Below are positions 37,145 to 46,553 of a stretch of 64,000 bases of DNA, one piece after another. Source of the DNA: Burkholderiaceae bacterium (lineage in GTDB: Bacteria; Pseudomonadota; Gammaproteobacteria; Burkholderiales; Burkholderiaceae_B); assembly GCA_004322135.1 (NCBI GenBank), contig SCSG01000004.1:1-64000 (forward strand), read 5' to 3'. A program made the position numbers and the translations under genes. A model generated the notes under the pieces. That model made no database searches. It saw nothing but the letters and a program-made list of their open reading frames with translations, and was not told where the DNA came from. Positions within the stretch are counted from its first letter, which is position 1. Every line of letters starts with the position of its first letter.

Positions 37145-37189
37145 GTCTTAATATTAGCACTCTCATACCGAGAGTGCTAATATTAAGAC
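37145..37189. promoter_or_regulatory. CIRCE operator (HrcA-binding) upstream of rpoH
   Basis: TTAGCACTC (37154-37162), nine bases, then GAGTGCTAA (37172-37180) is an exact match to the CIRCE consensus TTAGCACTC-N9-GAGTGCTAA. The perfect symmetry extends outward to 20-base arms (37145-37164 and 37170-37189) with a 5-base centre. CIRCE is the binding site of HrcA, the heat-shock repressor. It lies 36 bases before the rpoH start, so HrcA would repress the sigma-32 gene, placing one heat-shock regulator under another. The divergent peroxiredoxin gene starts about 290 bases away. Confidence 0.95.
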
Positions 37190-37476
37190 CAAAGGCCGGC
37201 CAGGAAGTTCTGCCAGCGCCTAAGATTTACTCTTCGTCACGGGTCATTTTTCATCGTGAATCGCCGGTGATACCGTCCAATTCACCTGTCTATGGGGCAA
37301 GTTCTTCGCCCCTCCAACCCGCCAGGACGCGCATCTGGCTGACGCCGTGCGGCACGCCGAAACGCCCTCGCGGCTACATAACAAGATCGTCGCTACATAT
37401 AGCGTTATTCACTTTAGGGATGGCGAAGATCCAGCGTACACTAAGTTTCACCGCTTACCTAACATAGGAGTCCATC

Positions 37477-38145
37477 ATGTCATTACAACTGGGTGACACC
37501 GCGCCTGATTTCGAAGCCGAAACCACTGAAGGCAAGATCAGCTTTCACAAGTGGTTGGGCGACTCTTGGGGCGTCCTGTTTTCACACCCCAAGGATTTCA
37601 CGCCAATCTGCACCACTGAACTTGGCTTCATGGCAAACACCAAGGCGGAATACGACAAACGCAACGCCAAGATCCTTGCCGTCTCAGTCGATTCCGTGGA
37701 AGATCACAAACGGTGGGCCAAAGATATTGGCGAAACACAGGGCACGCCACCCAACTACCCGATCATTGGCGACACCGACCTGAAAGTTGCCAAACTGTAC
37801 AACATGCTGCCGGCCGGCGCCTCGGGTGACGTTTCCAAACGTACCCCCGTCGACAACCAGACCGTGCGCAACGTATTCCTGATCTCACCCGACAAAAAAA
37901 TCAGCCTCATCCTGATTTACCCAATGAGCGTGGGCCGCAATTTCAACGAAATCCTGCGTGCGCTTGACGCGCTGCAGCTGACACGCAACCACAAAGTGGG
38001 TACACCCGCGAACTGGGGCGTCGAAGGCCACAGCAAGGACGTCGCCATTTCTGCGTCGTTGTCCGATGACGAGGCCAAGAAGCTATTCCCCAAGGGCTTC
38101 AAGGAATTGAAGAAATATCTGCGCATAACCCCAGATCCACGATAA
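37477..38145 (+). CDS. 1-Cys peroxiredoxin (Prx6 family)
   Basis: A 222-residue peroxidase. The peroxidatic Cys is in DFTPICTTELG (about residue 48), with the supporting PKDFTP-x-C pattern and Arg further on. The C-terminal Prx6 extension is present (PANWGVEGHSKDVAI, FPKGFKELKKYLR). It reduces hydrogen and alkyl peroxides in the cytoplasm. AGGAG lies 6 bases upstream. It is read away from rpoH and ends at a clear terminator. Confidence 0.92.
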   Translation: MSLQLGDTAPDFEAETTEGKISFHKWLGDSWGVLFSHPKDFTPICTTELGFMANTKAEYDKRNAKILAVSVDSVEDHKRWAKDIGETQGTPPNYPIIGDTDLKVAKLYNMLPAGASGDVSKRTPVDNQTVRNVFLISPDKKISLILIYPMSVGRNFNEILRALDALQLTRNHKVGTPANWGVEGHSKDVAISASLSDDEAKKLFPKGFKELKKYLRITPDPR

Positions 38146-38213
38146 TTATTCCTTTTTCAGCGTGTTGGCCGCCGGTTCAGCAAATGGCGGCCCCACCTGA
38201 AGCCCAACACAAG

Positions 38214-38241
38214 ATCCCCCGGCATTTCGCGGGGGATTTTT
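38214..38241 (+). terminator. Rho-independent terminator after the peroxiredoxin gene
   Basis: ATCCCCCG (38214-38221) and CGGGGGAT (38230-38237) form a perfect 8-base stem with an 8-base loop, followed by TTTT. It lies about 70 bases after the stop codon. Confidence 0.9.
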
Positions 38242-38399
38242 GCTTCTGGGCGTCCCGAATCTTCCAGTCGAATTACTAAAGCAGCCGCGTGCGTGGCTGA
38301 TACCCATTTTCAGTCTTCACCAACGCGCGCTGCGTTCCATGGCGCAGATGTTACCGAGGGCTGGACCGAAGCGTTCCACACACGCGCAAACAGCCACCA

Positions 38400-38834
38400 C
38401 TAATGAGAAATAATGTCGCGTAGCATATCGACCAGCCGGTCGGCGTGGTCGGGGTCAAGCTGCGCCAGAATGCGGCGTTGATGTTGCATTGCACTAGCGC
38501 ATAGCCCACTAATGAGCTTGGTGCCCTTGGGGGTAATCGTGACCAGCGTCTGCCGCCTGTCAGAGCGAACCGTTTGCAGGGTGATAAGGCCCTCGGCTTC
38601 CAGCCCGGGCAAGACCTTGCTAAGCGTAGGCTGCTTGGTAATAGCCAGCTCGGCGAGCGCGCCCACCGTCTCGCCTTCGCCTTCAATAAGGCTGGCCAAA
38701 AGCCGCCACTTGGTAACGGTTAGTCCAGCCTTGCGAACCTCGACATGGAATTCGTCGGAGATGCGATGACTGGCCAGCGCAAGCACTGAAGCCAGATAGC
38801 GATGCACGAAGCGAGGTTGTTCTGCCTTTAACAT
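38400..38834 (-). CDS. MarR-family transcriptional regulator
   Basis: A 144-residue MarR-type winged-helix repressor. It has KWRLLASLIEGEGETVGALAEL, TKQPTLSKVLPGLEAEGLI (recognition helix) and the wing RSDRRQTLVTITPKG. The gene is divergent from the large catabolic operon starting at 39170, and the two share a 335-base intergenic region. MarR proteins of this size are usually released from DNA by an aromatic acid, so it probably controls the operon in response to the pathway substrate or its CoA ester. The ligand is inferred. Confidence 0.88.
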   Translation of the reverse strand: MLKAEQPRFVHRYLASVLALASHRISDEFHVEVRKAGLTVTKWRLLASLIEGEGETVGALAELAITKQPTLSKVLPGLEAEGLITLQTVRSDRRQTLVTITPKGTKLISGLCASAMQHQRRILAQLDPDHADRLVDMLRDIISH

Positions 38835-39169
38835 TGTCCCACCTGAAACCCGGCCACCATCGTACCCAGGTGGTTCCGGTGGTCAAAAAACACTGCGCCG
38901 CAACATAAGATACCATCATCAAAGAGAAAGAAAAAATCGTATTACAACTGCTCGCACAGGTCAATGTACTGGTTTCTACTGATATGCAATCACTCGTTAT
39001 ATAAGTTAAATTTTCAGAGTGTATGAATTTTCATGTTTCTCGTTGACAAGGCGTATCTCTACCCCTAAAGTAACCAAAACACGCAAAATCCAGCCCCGGA
39101 CGTGCACCGCCGCGCCTCCGGGTAAACGCACGTTCACGGCGAAAACACACAGCAGTGCAGGAGTCAGAC
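38835..39169. other. Divergent control region between marR and the catabolic operon
   Basis: A 335-base AT-rich region without genes. It contains the promoter at 39043-39071 and a small dyad ATGAA-TT-TTCAT at 39023-39034, ten bases upstream of the -35 box, a possible MarR operator. A stretch TTATATAAGTTAAATTTT near 38996-39013 resembles one in the control region of the converging operon (63026-63047). Confidence 0.45.
39043..39071 (+). promoter_or_regulatory. Sigma-70 promoter of the catabolic plus-strand operon
   Basis: TTGACA (39043-39048) and TAAAGT (39066-39071) with exactly 17 bases between them is a near-consensus sigma-70 promoter about 100 bases before the first gene. The strength of the -35 box suggests a promoter that is kept shut by a repressor, which fits the divergent MarR gene. 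Confidence 0.65.
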
Positions 39170-41503
39170 ATGGCAGAACGCTCATTCAAAAAAGAAGTCC
39201 AGCAACTACGCATTGGGGAAGGGGAAGAGTTTCGGGGAGAGGGGATATTGGCTGTCACCAAAGCCCTGCTACAGTCTGGTGTCAGCTATGTGGGGGGTTA
39301 CCAGGGCTCACCTATTTCGAACCTCATGGACGTACTCGCTGACGCCCAGGACATTCTTGAAGAGCTTGGCGTGCACTTCACTGCCAACGCTTCGGAAGCC
39401 GCCGCGGGTGCCATGCTCGCCGCTTCCGTCATGTACCCGATACGTGGCGCGGTTACGTGGAAGTCCACGGTAGGCACAAACGTCGCGTCCGACGCGCTTG
39501 CCAACCTGTCGTCGGGCGGTGTCAAGGGTGGCGCGCTGATCATCGTTGGCGAAGATTACGGTGAGGGCTCGTCCATCATGCAAGAGCGCACTCACGCCTT
39601 TGCCATGAAATCCCAGATGTGGCTGCTCGACCCACGGCCCAACCTTGAAAGCATCGTCAAGTCGGTCGAAGACTGTTTCCAGCTGTCCGAGGCCAGCAAC
39701 ACGCCGGTAATGCTGCAAATGCGCATCCGCAGCTGTCACGTGCACGGCCGCTTCACGGCCAAAGCCAACAAACGACCCAACTACACGCTGGCTGAAGCCC
39801 TGTCCAGCCCAGAGCGCGACGTCAGCCGCATCGTGCTGCCCCCGGCTTCATTCCTGCACGAACGTGAAAAAATCCAGAGCCGCTGGCCACACGCGGTGGA
39901 ATACATCAAAGAACATCACCTCAACGAATTCTTCGACGGCGACCTGTCACACATGGGACTCATCCTGCAGGGTGGCCTGTACAACGGCGTCGTACGGGCG
40001 CTGCAGCTTCTGGGGCTGGCCGACCACTTCGGCAACAGCCGCATTCCGCTGTACGTCATGAATGTCACGTATCCGGTCATCGACGACGAAGTCATCGACT
40101 TCTGCAAAGATAAAAAAGCCGTGCTGCTTCTTGAAGAAGGCCAGCCAAACTTCATCGAACAGACCATGAACATGATCCTGCGCCATGCAGGGTCCGACAC
40201 CATCCTGTCCGGCAAGGACATCCTGCCCGAGGCAGGCGATTACACCACAGTCGTCATTCGTGACGGGCTGCAAAAATTCCTGGAAACGCACCAGCCCGAC
40301 GTGCTGCCGTCCATTGAACCAGCGGGCTACAAACTGCCCAAGAAGCCCGTGGTGCGCCCCGTCGAAGTCAAGCCCGAAACCAAACCCATCGACGTCAGCG
40401 AAATTTCACGCAAGATCACGTCTTTGCCAGCGCTATCGGCGTCTGGCCAGGCGGGCGTAGCCCAGGCGCTTATCGCCGACGAGCTCGTCGGCGCTGACGA
40501 ACCAATCATTGACTACGCTGTGGCACTTCGCAACCAGGTCGACAGCCTGAAAACCGTGGTGCCTCCACGTCCGCCAGGCTTCTGTACCGGCTGTCCCGAA
40601 CGGCCCATCTTCGCGGCTCTGACGCTGGCTCAGGAAACCCTTGGCGACCACCATATCAGTTGCGATATTGGCTGCCATCTGTTTTCCATCCTGCCGCCAT
40701 TCAACGTCGGCGCCACCACCATGGGTTACGGGTTGGGCGCCGCCAGCGCCGCCGCGTTCAACGTTCCCAACGGCAAGCGCGCCATCTCGTTCATGGGCGA
40801 CGGCGGCTTCTGGCACAACGGTCTTGCCTCGGGCATTGGCAACGCGGTGTTCAACAAGTACGACGGCGTCATCATCATCGTCGACAACTACTATTCAGCG
40901 GCTACCGGCGGCCAGGACATCCTGTCGTCGCGCGCGCAGAACAAGCGCCGTGCCACCAACAACCCCATCGAGAACGCTGTCCGGGGTGTGGGCGCGAAAT
41001 GGGTGCGAACCATAACCCGCACCTACGATGTCACCGCCATGCGCGCCGCCATCGAAGACGCCCTCACAACCAAAGCCGGCGGGCCGAAAATCATTATCGC
41101 CCAGTCCGAGTGCATGCTGAACAAGCAGCGCCGGGTACGCCCCGAAATCAACAAGGCCATCAAGGAAGGCAAGCGCGTCATCAAGCAACGCTTCGGCGTG
41201 GATCCCGACGTCTGTACTGGCGACCATGCGTGCATGCGCCTTTCGGGTTGCCCTTCGCTTACTTTGAAAGAAAGCGCCGACCCGCTGCGCGAAGACCCCA
41301 TCGCTTACGTCGACAACACGTGCGTGGGCTGCGGCAACTGCGGCGAAGTTTCGCATGCGGCCATTCTGTGCCCATCGTTCTATCGCGCCGACGTCGTGAA
41401 CAACCCCACGAAATGGGATCTGTTCATCGCCAAGTTCCGCCTGAGCATCATCAGCTTCCTGCAGGCACGCCGCAGCAGCCGTAAAGCTCAATACTCCATT
41501 TAA
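39170..41503 (+). CDS. 2-oxoacid:ferredoxin oxidoreductase, IorA-like (TPP and Fe-S) subunit
   Basis: A 777-residue protein matching indolepyruvate:ferredoxin oxidoreductase alpha. The N-terminal pyrimidine-binding domain has GGYQGSPISNLMDVLADAQ. The TPP site GDGGFWHNGLASGIG to VIIIVDN lies near residues 543-572, preceded by FCTGCPERP. A C-terminal ferredoxin-like module has CTGDHACMRLSGCP and NTCVGCGNCGEV. It decarboxylates aryl-2-oxoacids to aryl-CoA while reducing ferredoxin. The start has CAGGAG before ATG at 39170. In this cluster isatinate, an aryl-2-oxoacid, would be a fitting substrate; that is inference. Confidence 0.88.
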   Translation: MAERSFKKEVQQLRIGEGEEFRGEGILAVTKALLQSGVSYVGGYQGSPISNLMDVLADAQDILEELGVHFTANASEAAAGAMLAASVMYPIRGAVTWKSTVGTNVASDALANLSSGGVKGGALIIVGEDYGEGSSIMQERTHAFAMKSQMWLLDPRPNLESIVKSVEDCFQLSEASNTPVMLQMRIRSCHVHGRFTAKANKRPNYTLAEALSSPERDVSRIVLPPASFLHEREKIQSRWPHAVEYIKEHHLNEFFDGDLSHMGLILQGGLYNGVVRALQLLGLADHFGNSRIPLYVMNVTYPVIDDEVIDFCKDKKAVLLLEEGQPNFIEQTMNMILRHAGSDTILSGKDILPEAGDYTTVVIRDGLQKFLETHQPDVLPSIEPAGYKLPKKPVVRPVEVKPETKPIDVSEISRKITSLPALSASGQAGVAQALIADELVGADEPIIDYAVALRNQVDSLKTVVPPRPPGFCTGCPERPIFAALTLAQETLGDHHISCDIGCHLFSILPPFNVGATTMGYGLGAASAAAFNVPNGKRAISFMGDGGFWHNGLASGIGNAVFNKYDGVIIIVDNYYSAATGGQDILSSRAQNKRRATNNPIENAVRGVGAKWVRTITRTYDVTAMRAAIEDALTTKAGGPKIIIAQSECMLNKQRRVRPEINKAIKEGKRVIKQRFGVDPDVCTGDHACMRLSGCPSLTLKESADPLREDPIAYVDNTCVGCGNCGEVSHAAILCPSFYRADVVNNPTKWDLFIAKFRLSIISFLQARRSSRKAQYSI

Positions 41504-41512
41504 GGCAATTTC

Positions 41513-43069
41513 ATGGCTAACAAAACAGAATTTCATGCCGGCACTCCCGTCAAGATTGCCATCATGGCCATGGGCGGCCAGGGTGGCGGCGTTCTCGCCG
41601 ACTGGGTCGTCGACGTAGCCGAGCAAGACGGCTGGTGGGCACAAACCACCTCAGTGCCTGGTGTCGCGCAGCGTACTGGCGCCACCATCTATTACGTTGA
41701 ACTCATGCCGGGCGCCGCCGTCAAGGCGGCGGGTCGCGCGCCCGCCCTGGCCATGATGCCCACCCCAGGCGACGTCGATATCGTCGTTGCCGCCGAGCTC
41801 ATGGAGGCCGGGCGTGCCATTCAGCGCGGCCTGGTCACACCAGACCGCACCACGCTGATCTCATCCTCGCACCGCGCCTACTCCGTCAACGAAAAGACAA
41901 TGCCCGGAAACGGGATCAGCGATTCAAACAAAATTATCGAGGTCGGCAATCAGGCGTCCAAACGGTTCATCTGTGCAAACCTGCAAGAGCTCGCCGACAA
42001 GGCCGGCAGCGTCATCAGCGCCAGCCTGTTTGGCGCGTTGGCGGGTAGCGGCGCGCTTCCCTTCACGCGCGAAGGCTTCGAAGAAACCATCCGCCGCGGC
42101 GGCATCGGCGTAAACGCCAGCCTCAAAGCCTTTGCCCTTGGATTCGAATCAGCCGCCAGCGCACCAGCTGCAGCCAACCAAATCGCCGACGACGACCACC
42201 TGCCCACGGTTCCCGAAAGGGCCGCAAGCCCCAAGGTCCAGGCACTGCTCGACGACCTCAAGAATAACTTCCCGGTCGAATCCCAGCCCATGCTGCTTGC
42301 CGGCCTGCGCCGCACCCTGGACTTCCAGGATGTGCGCTACGCGAAGGAATACCTCGCGCACATGCACGCCATCCACACCCTCGACAGCCAGTTCGGCGGC
42401 ATTACCAAGTCGTGGGCACTGACCACCGCAGCGGCACGCTACGTGGCCGTAGCCATGGCCTACGACGACGTCATCCGCACGGCCGACCTGAAAACGCGCG
42501 GATCACGTGCCGACCGGGTGCTCGGCGAGTTGTCGGCCGACGCGTCCCAAGTGGTCTACACCACCGAATACATGCACCCGCAGATCGAAGAGATCTGTGG
42601 TGTCATGCCTGCCGCGATGGGCCAGTGGATCATGAATTCCAAGCGTATTTCCAAATTCATCAGTATCTTTTGCCGCAAGGGACGCTTCGTCCAAAGCAAC
42701 AAGCTTTCGGGCTTCTTCCTACTTTACATACTGGCCAGCCTGCGGCCCATTCGACGCATCACACTCAGGCATAAGGTGGAAGCCGAATGCCTCACCCAAT
42801 GGCTGCAACTCATCGACGATACGGCACACAAAGACTACGACCTGGCGGTCGAAATCGTGAACTGCCGCCGCCTGGTCAAGGGATATAGCGACACGCACGT
42901 GCGAGGCATGGGCAAATACCAACGACTCTTGCGCGAAGCTGCCAAACTTCCGGGTCAGGCCAATGCCGCCACCCGCCTGAGAATTCTGCGTGAAGCCGCC
43001 TTGGCCGACCCGCATGGCAAGCAGCTGGACCTGCTCATCAAACAAACCAGCCAGCCTGCCGCAACCTGA
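41513..43069 (+). CDS. 2-oxoacid:ferredoxin oxidoreductase, IorB-like gamma subunit with DUF6537-type extension
   Basis: A 518-residue protein. Residues 1-200 are the oxidoreductase gamma domain (MAMGGQGGGVLADWV, VPGVAQRTGATIYYVELMP). The rest is a long C-terminal domain of the DUF6537 type, typical of proteobacterial IorB (RYVAVAMAYDDVIRTADLKTRGSR). Partner of the preceding TPP subunit, 9 bases downstream of it. Archaeal IorB is only about 200 residues, so the extension is notable but family-typical here. Confidence 0.88.
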   Translation: MANKTEFHAGTPVKIAIMAMGGQGGGVLADWVVDVAEQDGWWAQTTSVPGVAQRTGATIYYVELMPGAAVKAAGRAPALAMMPTPGDVDIVVAAELMEAGRAIQRGLVTPDRTTLISSSHRAYSVNEKTMPGNGISDSNKIIEVGNQASKRFICANLQELADKAGSVISASLFGALAGSGALPFTREGFEETIRRGGIGVNASLKAFALGFESAASAPAAANQIADDDHLPTVPERAASPKVQALLDDLKNNFPVESQPMLLAGLRRTLDFQDVRYAKEYLAHMHAIHTLDSQFGGITKSWALTTAAARYVAVAMAYDDVIRTADLKTRGSRADRVLGELSADASQVVYTTEYMHPQIEEICGVMPAAMGQWIMNSKRISKFISIFCRKGRFVQSNKLSGFFLLYILASLRPIRRITLRHKVEAECLTQWLQLIDDTAHKDYDLAVEIVNCRRLVKGYSDTHVRGMGKYQRLLREAAKLPGQANAATRLRILREAALADPHGKQLDLLIKQTSQPAAT

Positions 43070-43097
43070 AAACAAACCTCAAAGCTGTAGGTGCCTC

Positions 43098-44420
43098 ATG
43101 AACTACCGCAACAACCCGGAATCCGTACGGGCACTTATTCGCCCGACGGAAGTACACAAAGACATTTTCGTGGACGACGAAATTTTCGACCTCGAAATGG
43201 AACACCTGTTTGCCAACACCTGGATCTACGTTGGCCATGCCAGCCAGGTCCCCAAGCCGGGTGACTTCTACACCACCACGGTCGGCGATCAGCCGGTCAT
43301 CATGGTGCGCGACAACGACAACACGGTCAAGGTCATCAACAACCGCTGCCCGCACAAAGGGGTTGAAGTCGCCCCGCCAGGCTGCGGCAATACTGGCAAA
43401 TTCTTTCGCTGCCCCTACCATGCATGGAGTTTCCGCCTGGACGGCAGCCTGCTGGCACTGCCGCTCAAACGCGGCTATGACCCCGAAGTCTTCAACGAAT
43501 GCGAGGCCTGCCACGGCATGGCGGGCGTCACCAACGTACGCAACTACCGCGACTTCATCTTCTGCCGTTTGAACCCCGAAGGGCAAAGCTTCGAAGACTT
43601 TTTCGGCGAATCGTTGTCCACCCTCGACAACATGATCGACCGCTCTCCCGAGGGCAAGCTCGAGGTGGCCGGCGCACCGCTGCGTTATATGCACGACTGC
43701 AACTGGAAGATGCTGGTAGACAACCAAAGCGACACCACGCACCCCATGATCGTGCACGAGTCGTCGGCCGGTACGGCAGTAAGCGTATGGGAAAAGTCCG
43801 GCAAGATCGGGCCTACACCCATGGCGGTCGAACAATTCGCGCCTTTCATTTCGTCGTACGAGTTCTTCGAAAAAATGGGTATCCGCGTCTGGGAGAATGG
43901 GCATGGCCACACCGGCGTGCACGGCTCCATCCACGCCGCCTACTCGCCCATCCCGGGCTACATGGAGGCCATGATCGCCGCCTATGGCGAAGAACGCGCC
44001 AAGCAGATACTGGGCGACGTGCGCCACAACACCACGTACTTCCCCAACATCATGGTCAAGGGACCTATCCAGACCCTGCGTATCTTCAAACCATTGGCAG
44101 CCAACAAAACGCTGGTCGAGTCCTGGGTGTTCAGGCTGGTCGGCGCACCCGACAAGCTGCTTGAGCAAACGCTCATGTACAACCGGCTGATCAATTCACC
44201 GGGTTCCGTCGTGGGGCACGACGACCTCGAGGTCTATCAGCGTGCGCAGGCAGGCTTGCGATCGCGCGGCCTGAAATGGGTCAACGTTGCCCGTCTTTAC
44301 GACCCGACGGAAGCGCACCGCAAGAACGAAAGCGTCAACGGCACGACCGAATGGCAAATGCGCAACCAATACCAGGCGTGGGCTCGTTACATGACCGCCT
44401 CAATGACGGAGGCCGTATGA
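43098..44420 (+). CDS. Rieske non-haem iron oxygenase, large (alpha) subunit
   Basis: A 440-residue aromatic-ring-hydroxylating oxygenase. The Rieske 2Fe-2S site is Cys84-x-His86 (RCPHKG) and Cys105-x2-His108 (RCPYHAW). The catalytic iron site is Asn209-x2-Asp212-x2-His215-x4-His220 (DNQSDTTHPMIVH), where Asp212 is the usual bridging residue to the Rieske cluster of the neighbouring subunit. It would insert O2 into an aromatic or indolic acid. The start at 43098 is chosen because the longer frame runs back into iorB. The beta subunit follows with ATGA overlap. No reductase or ferredoxin gene accompanies it. Confidence 0.92.
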   Translation: MNYRNNPESVRALIRPTEVHKDIFVDDEIFDLEMEHLFANTWIYVGHASQVPKPGDFYTTTVGDQPVIMVRDNDNTVKVINNRCPHKGVEVAPPGCGNTGKFFRCPYHAWSFRLDGSLLALPLKRGYDPEVFNECEACHGMAGVTNVRNYRDFIFCRLNPEGQSFEDFFGESLSTLDNMIDRSPEGKLEVAGAPLRYMHDCNWKMLVDNQSDTTHPMIVHESSAGTAVSVWEKSGKIGPTPMAVEQFAPFISSYEFFEKMGIRVWENGHGHTGVHGSIHAAYSPIPGYMEAMIAAYGEERAKQILGDVRHNTTYFPNIMVKGPIQTLRIFKPLAANKTLVESWVFRLVGAPDKLLEQTLMYNRLINSPGSVVGHDDLEVYQRAQAGLRSRGLKWVNVARLYDPTEAHRKNESVNGTTEWQMRNQYQAWARYMTASMTEAV

Positions 44421-44911
44421 CCAGCTTCAACAACCAGCAACTGGTTGATTTCGTATATGCCGAGGCACGTATTCTGGACGAACAGCGCTTTGACGAATGG
44501 CTGGCGCTGTTTACCAACGACGCGCACTACTGGATGCCGCTGACTCCCGGCCAGACCGACCCGATCCTGCAGGGGTCCATCATGTACGAAGACCTGCTCC
44601 TGCTCAAGGTGCGTGTTGAGCGCCTGTCAGGGCCACATACGTATTCGCAACAGCCGCGAAGCCGCAGCCACCACCTGCTGGCACACCCCGAAATCGAAAA
44701 GGGGCACGCGTGGCACCAGCCGGAAAAGGGGCAGTACACCGTGCGCACGGCATTCCATTATGTCGAAACCCGCATCGATGAACAGCGCCTGTACGCCGGC
44801 TGGGCAACACACGAACTCACTACGCAAGACGGTGCACTGCGCATCCGGCAAAAGCGGATCGACCTGGTGAACTGCGACTCGGCACTGCGCAGCATCCAGC
44901 TCTTCATGTAA
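44417..44911 (+). CDS. Rieske oxygenase small (beta) subunit
   Basis: A 164-residue NTF2/SnoaL-fold protein with LVDFVYAEARILDEQRFDEWLALF and YWMPLTPGQTDP near the start, typical of ring-hydroxylating dioxygenase beta subunits. The motif MYEDLLLLKVRVERL and the SRSHHLLAHPEIE loop follow. It forms the alpha3-beta3 scaffold with the preceding protein. The ATG at 44417 overlaps the alpha stop. An upstream frame start at 44276 is within the alpha gene and rejected. Confidence 0.9.
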   Translation: MTSFNNQQLVDFVYAEARILDEQRFDEWLALFTNDAHYWMPLTPGQTDPILQGSIMYEDLLLLKVRVERLSGPHTYSQQPRSRSHHLLAHPEIEKGHAWHQPEKGQYTVRTAFHYVETRIDEQRLYAGWATHELTTQDGALRIRQKRIDLVNCDSALRSIQLFM

Positions 44912-44921
44912 GGGGTAGCCT

Positions 44922-46553
44922 TTGTCCGCAACGGTCTACGAGGCTTTTTCACAATCCGCCCAGCAATGGAAAGATCATTCGTTCCTGCATATCGTCCCTG
45001 AAACCGCCCGTATCTACCAGATCGAGGCCGGCGAGTACACTTACGCACAGGTACTGGCGCAAATCGAAGTTCTGAAAACGGGCTACGAAGCGGCCGGTTA
45101 CGGACATGGCCACCGGGCAGGCCTGCTGCTGGAAAACCGACCTTCCTTTTTCTTGCACTGGTTCGCACTGAATGCGCTGGGCGTATCGGTGGTGCCCATC
45201 AACGCCGACCTGCGCTCTGCCGAGTTGGAGTACCTGATACACCACTCGGAAATCAGCATTGCCATCGCCCTGCCCAGCCATCATGCCGTTTTACAGGCTG
45301 CGGCCAGTGCCGTGAACAGCCCACTGGTCATCATCGGGCCCGACGACACGCCTGCCAGGGCGGCCACACCCGCGCCGCTTGCCGGCAACCCCATTGGCAC
45401 AGCCACTGAGTGCGCCCTGCTATATACCTCGGGCACCACCGGCCGCCCCAAAGGCTGCATTCTGTCGAACGAATACTTCCTGCATGCCGGCAACTGGTAC
45501 GCCAACATCGGAGGCCTGGCTACGTTGCGCCCCGGCGTCGAGCGGATGCTGACGCCGCTTCCGCTGGTGCACATGAACGCCATGGCCTGTTCGACCATGA
45601 GCATGATCATCACCGGCGGCTGCCTGATTCCGCTGGACCGCTTTCATCCCAGAAGCTGGTGGGCTACCGTACGTGAATCACACGCCACCGTCGTGCACTA
45701 CCTGGGCGTCATGCCTGCCATCCTCATCAAGGCAGAACCCTCCGAACAAGACTCGCAGCATCAGGTTCGGTTCGGCTTTGGCGCCGGCATCGACGGCAGC
45801 CTGCATGCTCCATTCGAACAACGCTTCGGCTTTCCTTTGCTGGAAGCCTGGGCCATGACTGAAACAGGATCGGGTGCCGTCATCATCGCCAACCACGAAC
45901 CGCGCTTCATCGGCACCAGCTGCTTTGGCAAGGAAGGGACTGATGTTCTGGTCAAGCTCGTCGATGACGGCGGCAAAGACGCCAAAACCAACGAACCGGG
46001 CGAATTGCTCGTCAAGCACGCAGGCCCCGACCCGCACTTTGGTTTTTTTTCCGGCTACCTTAAAGACGCCACGGCGACCCAAGAGGCCTGGGAGGGCGGC
46101 TGGTTTCACACCGGCGACATCGTCAAGCGCAACGAGCAGGGCTACCTGCACTTTATCGACCGCAAGAAGAACGTCATCCGGCGCAGCGGCGAAAACATTT
46201 CAGCTGTAGAGGTTGAAAGCGTCCTGCAGCAGCACCCGGCCGTCAAGTCGGTAGCCGTTGCCGCCGTGCCCGACGCAGTGCGCGGCGACGAAGTGCTGGC
46301 ATGCATTGTGTGTGCCACGCCTCCTGATATCTCAGCCATGCCCGCATTGGCGCGGGACATCGTCAACTGGGGCCTGTCGCGTCTGGCCTATTACAAAGTG
46401 CCCGGGTATGTGGCTTTCGTCGACACCTTGCCACTTACCGCCACCAACAAGATCCAGCGCGGCCAGCTCAAGGCCATGGCGCCGACTCTTATCGGCACGC
46501 CCACGTGCATCGACACGTGCAGCATGAAAGCGCGCCAGGACATCAGTTCATGA
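44922..46553 (+). CDS. AMP-forming acyl-CoA ligase
   Basis: A 543-residue adenylate-forming enzyme. It has the P-loop-like LLYTSGTTGRPKGCILS, the ATP motif GWFHTGDIVKRNEQG with DRKKNVIRRSGENIS, and the catalytic Lys near the end in LTATNKIQRGQLK. It makes a CoA thioester from a carboxylic acid. The start is TTG at 44922 with AAGGGG 7 bases upstream; no ATG occurs at a suitable place. In my pathway model it activates the hydroxylated side-chain acid before carbon-carbon cleavage. Confidence 0.88.
   Translation: MSATVYEAFSQSAQQWKDHSFLHIVPETARIYQIEAGEYTYAQVLAQIEVLKTGYEAAGYGHGHRAGLLLENRPSFFLHWFALNALGVSVVPINADLRSAELEYLIHHSEISIAIALPSHHAVLQAAASAVNSPLVIIGPDDTPARAATPAPLAGNPIGTATECALLYTSGTTGRPKGCILSNEYFLHAGNWYANIGGLATLRPGVERMLTPLPLVHMNAMACSTMSMIITGGCLIPLDRFHPRSWWATVRESHATVVHYLGVMPAILIKAEPSEQDSQHQVRFGFGAGIDGSLHAPFEQRFGFPLLEAWAMTETGSGAVIIANHEPRFIGTSCFGKEGTDVLVKLVDDGGKDAKTNEPGELLVKHAGPDPHFGFFSGYLKDATATQEAWEGGWFHTGDIVKRNEQGYLHFIDRKKNVIRRSGENISAVEVESVLQQHPAVKSVAVAAVPDAVRGDEVLACIVCATPPDISAMPALARDIVNWGLSRLAYYKVPGYVAFVDTLPLTATNKIQRGQLKAMAPTLIGTPTCIDTCSMKARQDISS

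Noticed and set aside
43038..44168. A 376-codon minus-strand frame opposite the Rieske alpha gene
   Set aside because: Antisense shadow; the plus strand holds complete Rieske and iron-site motifs.
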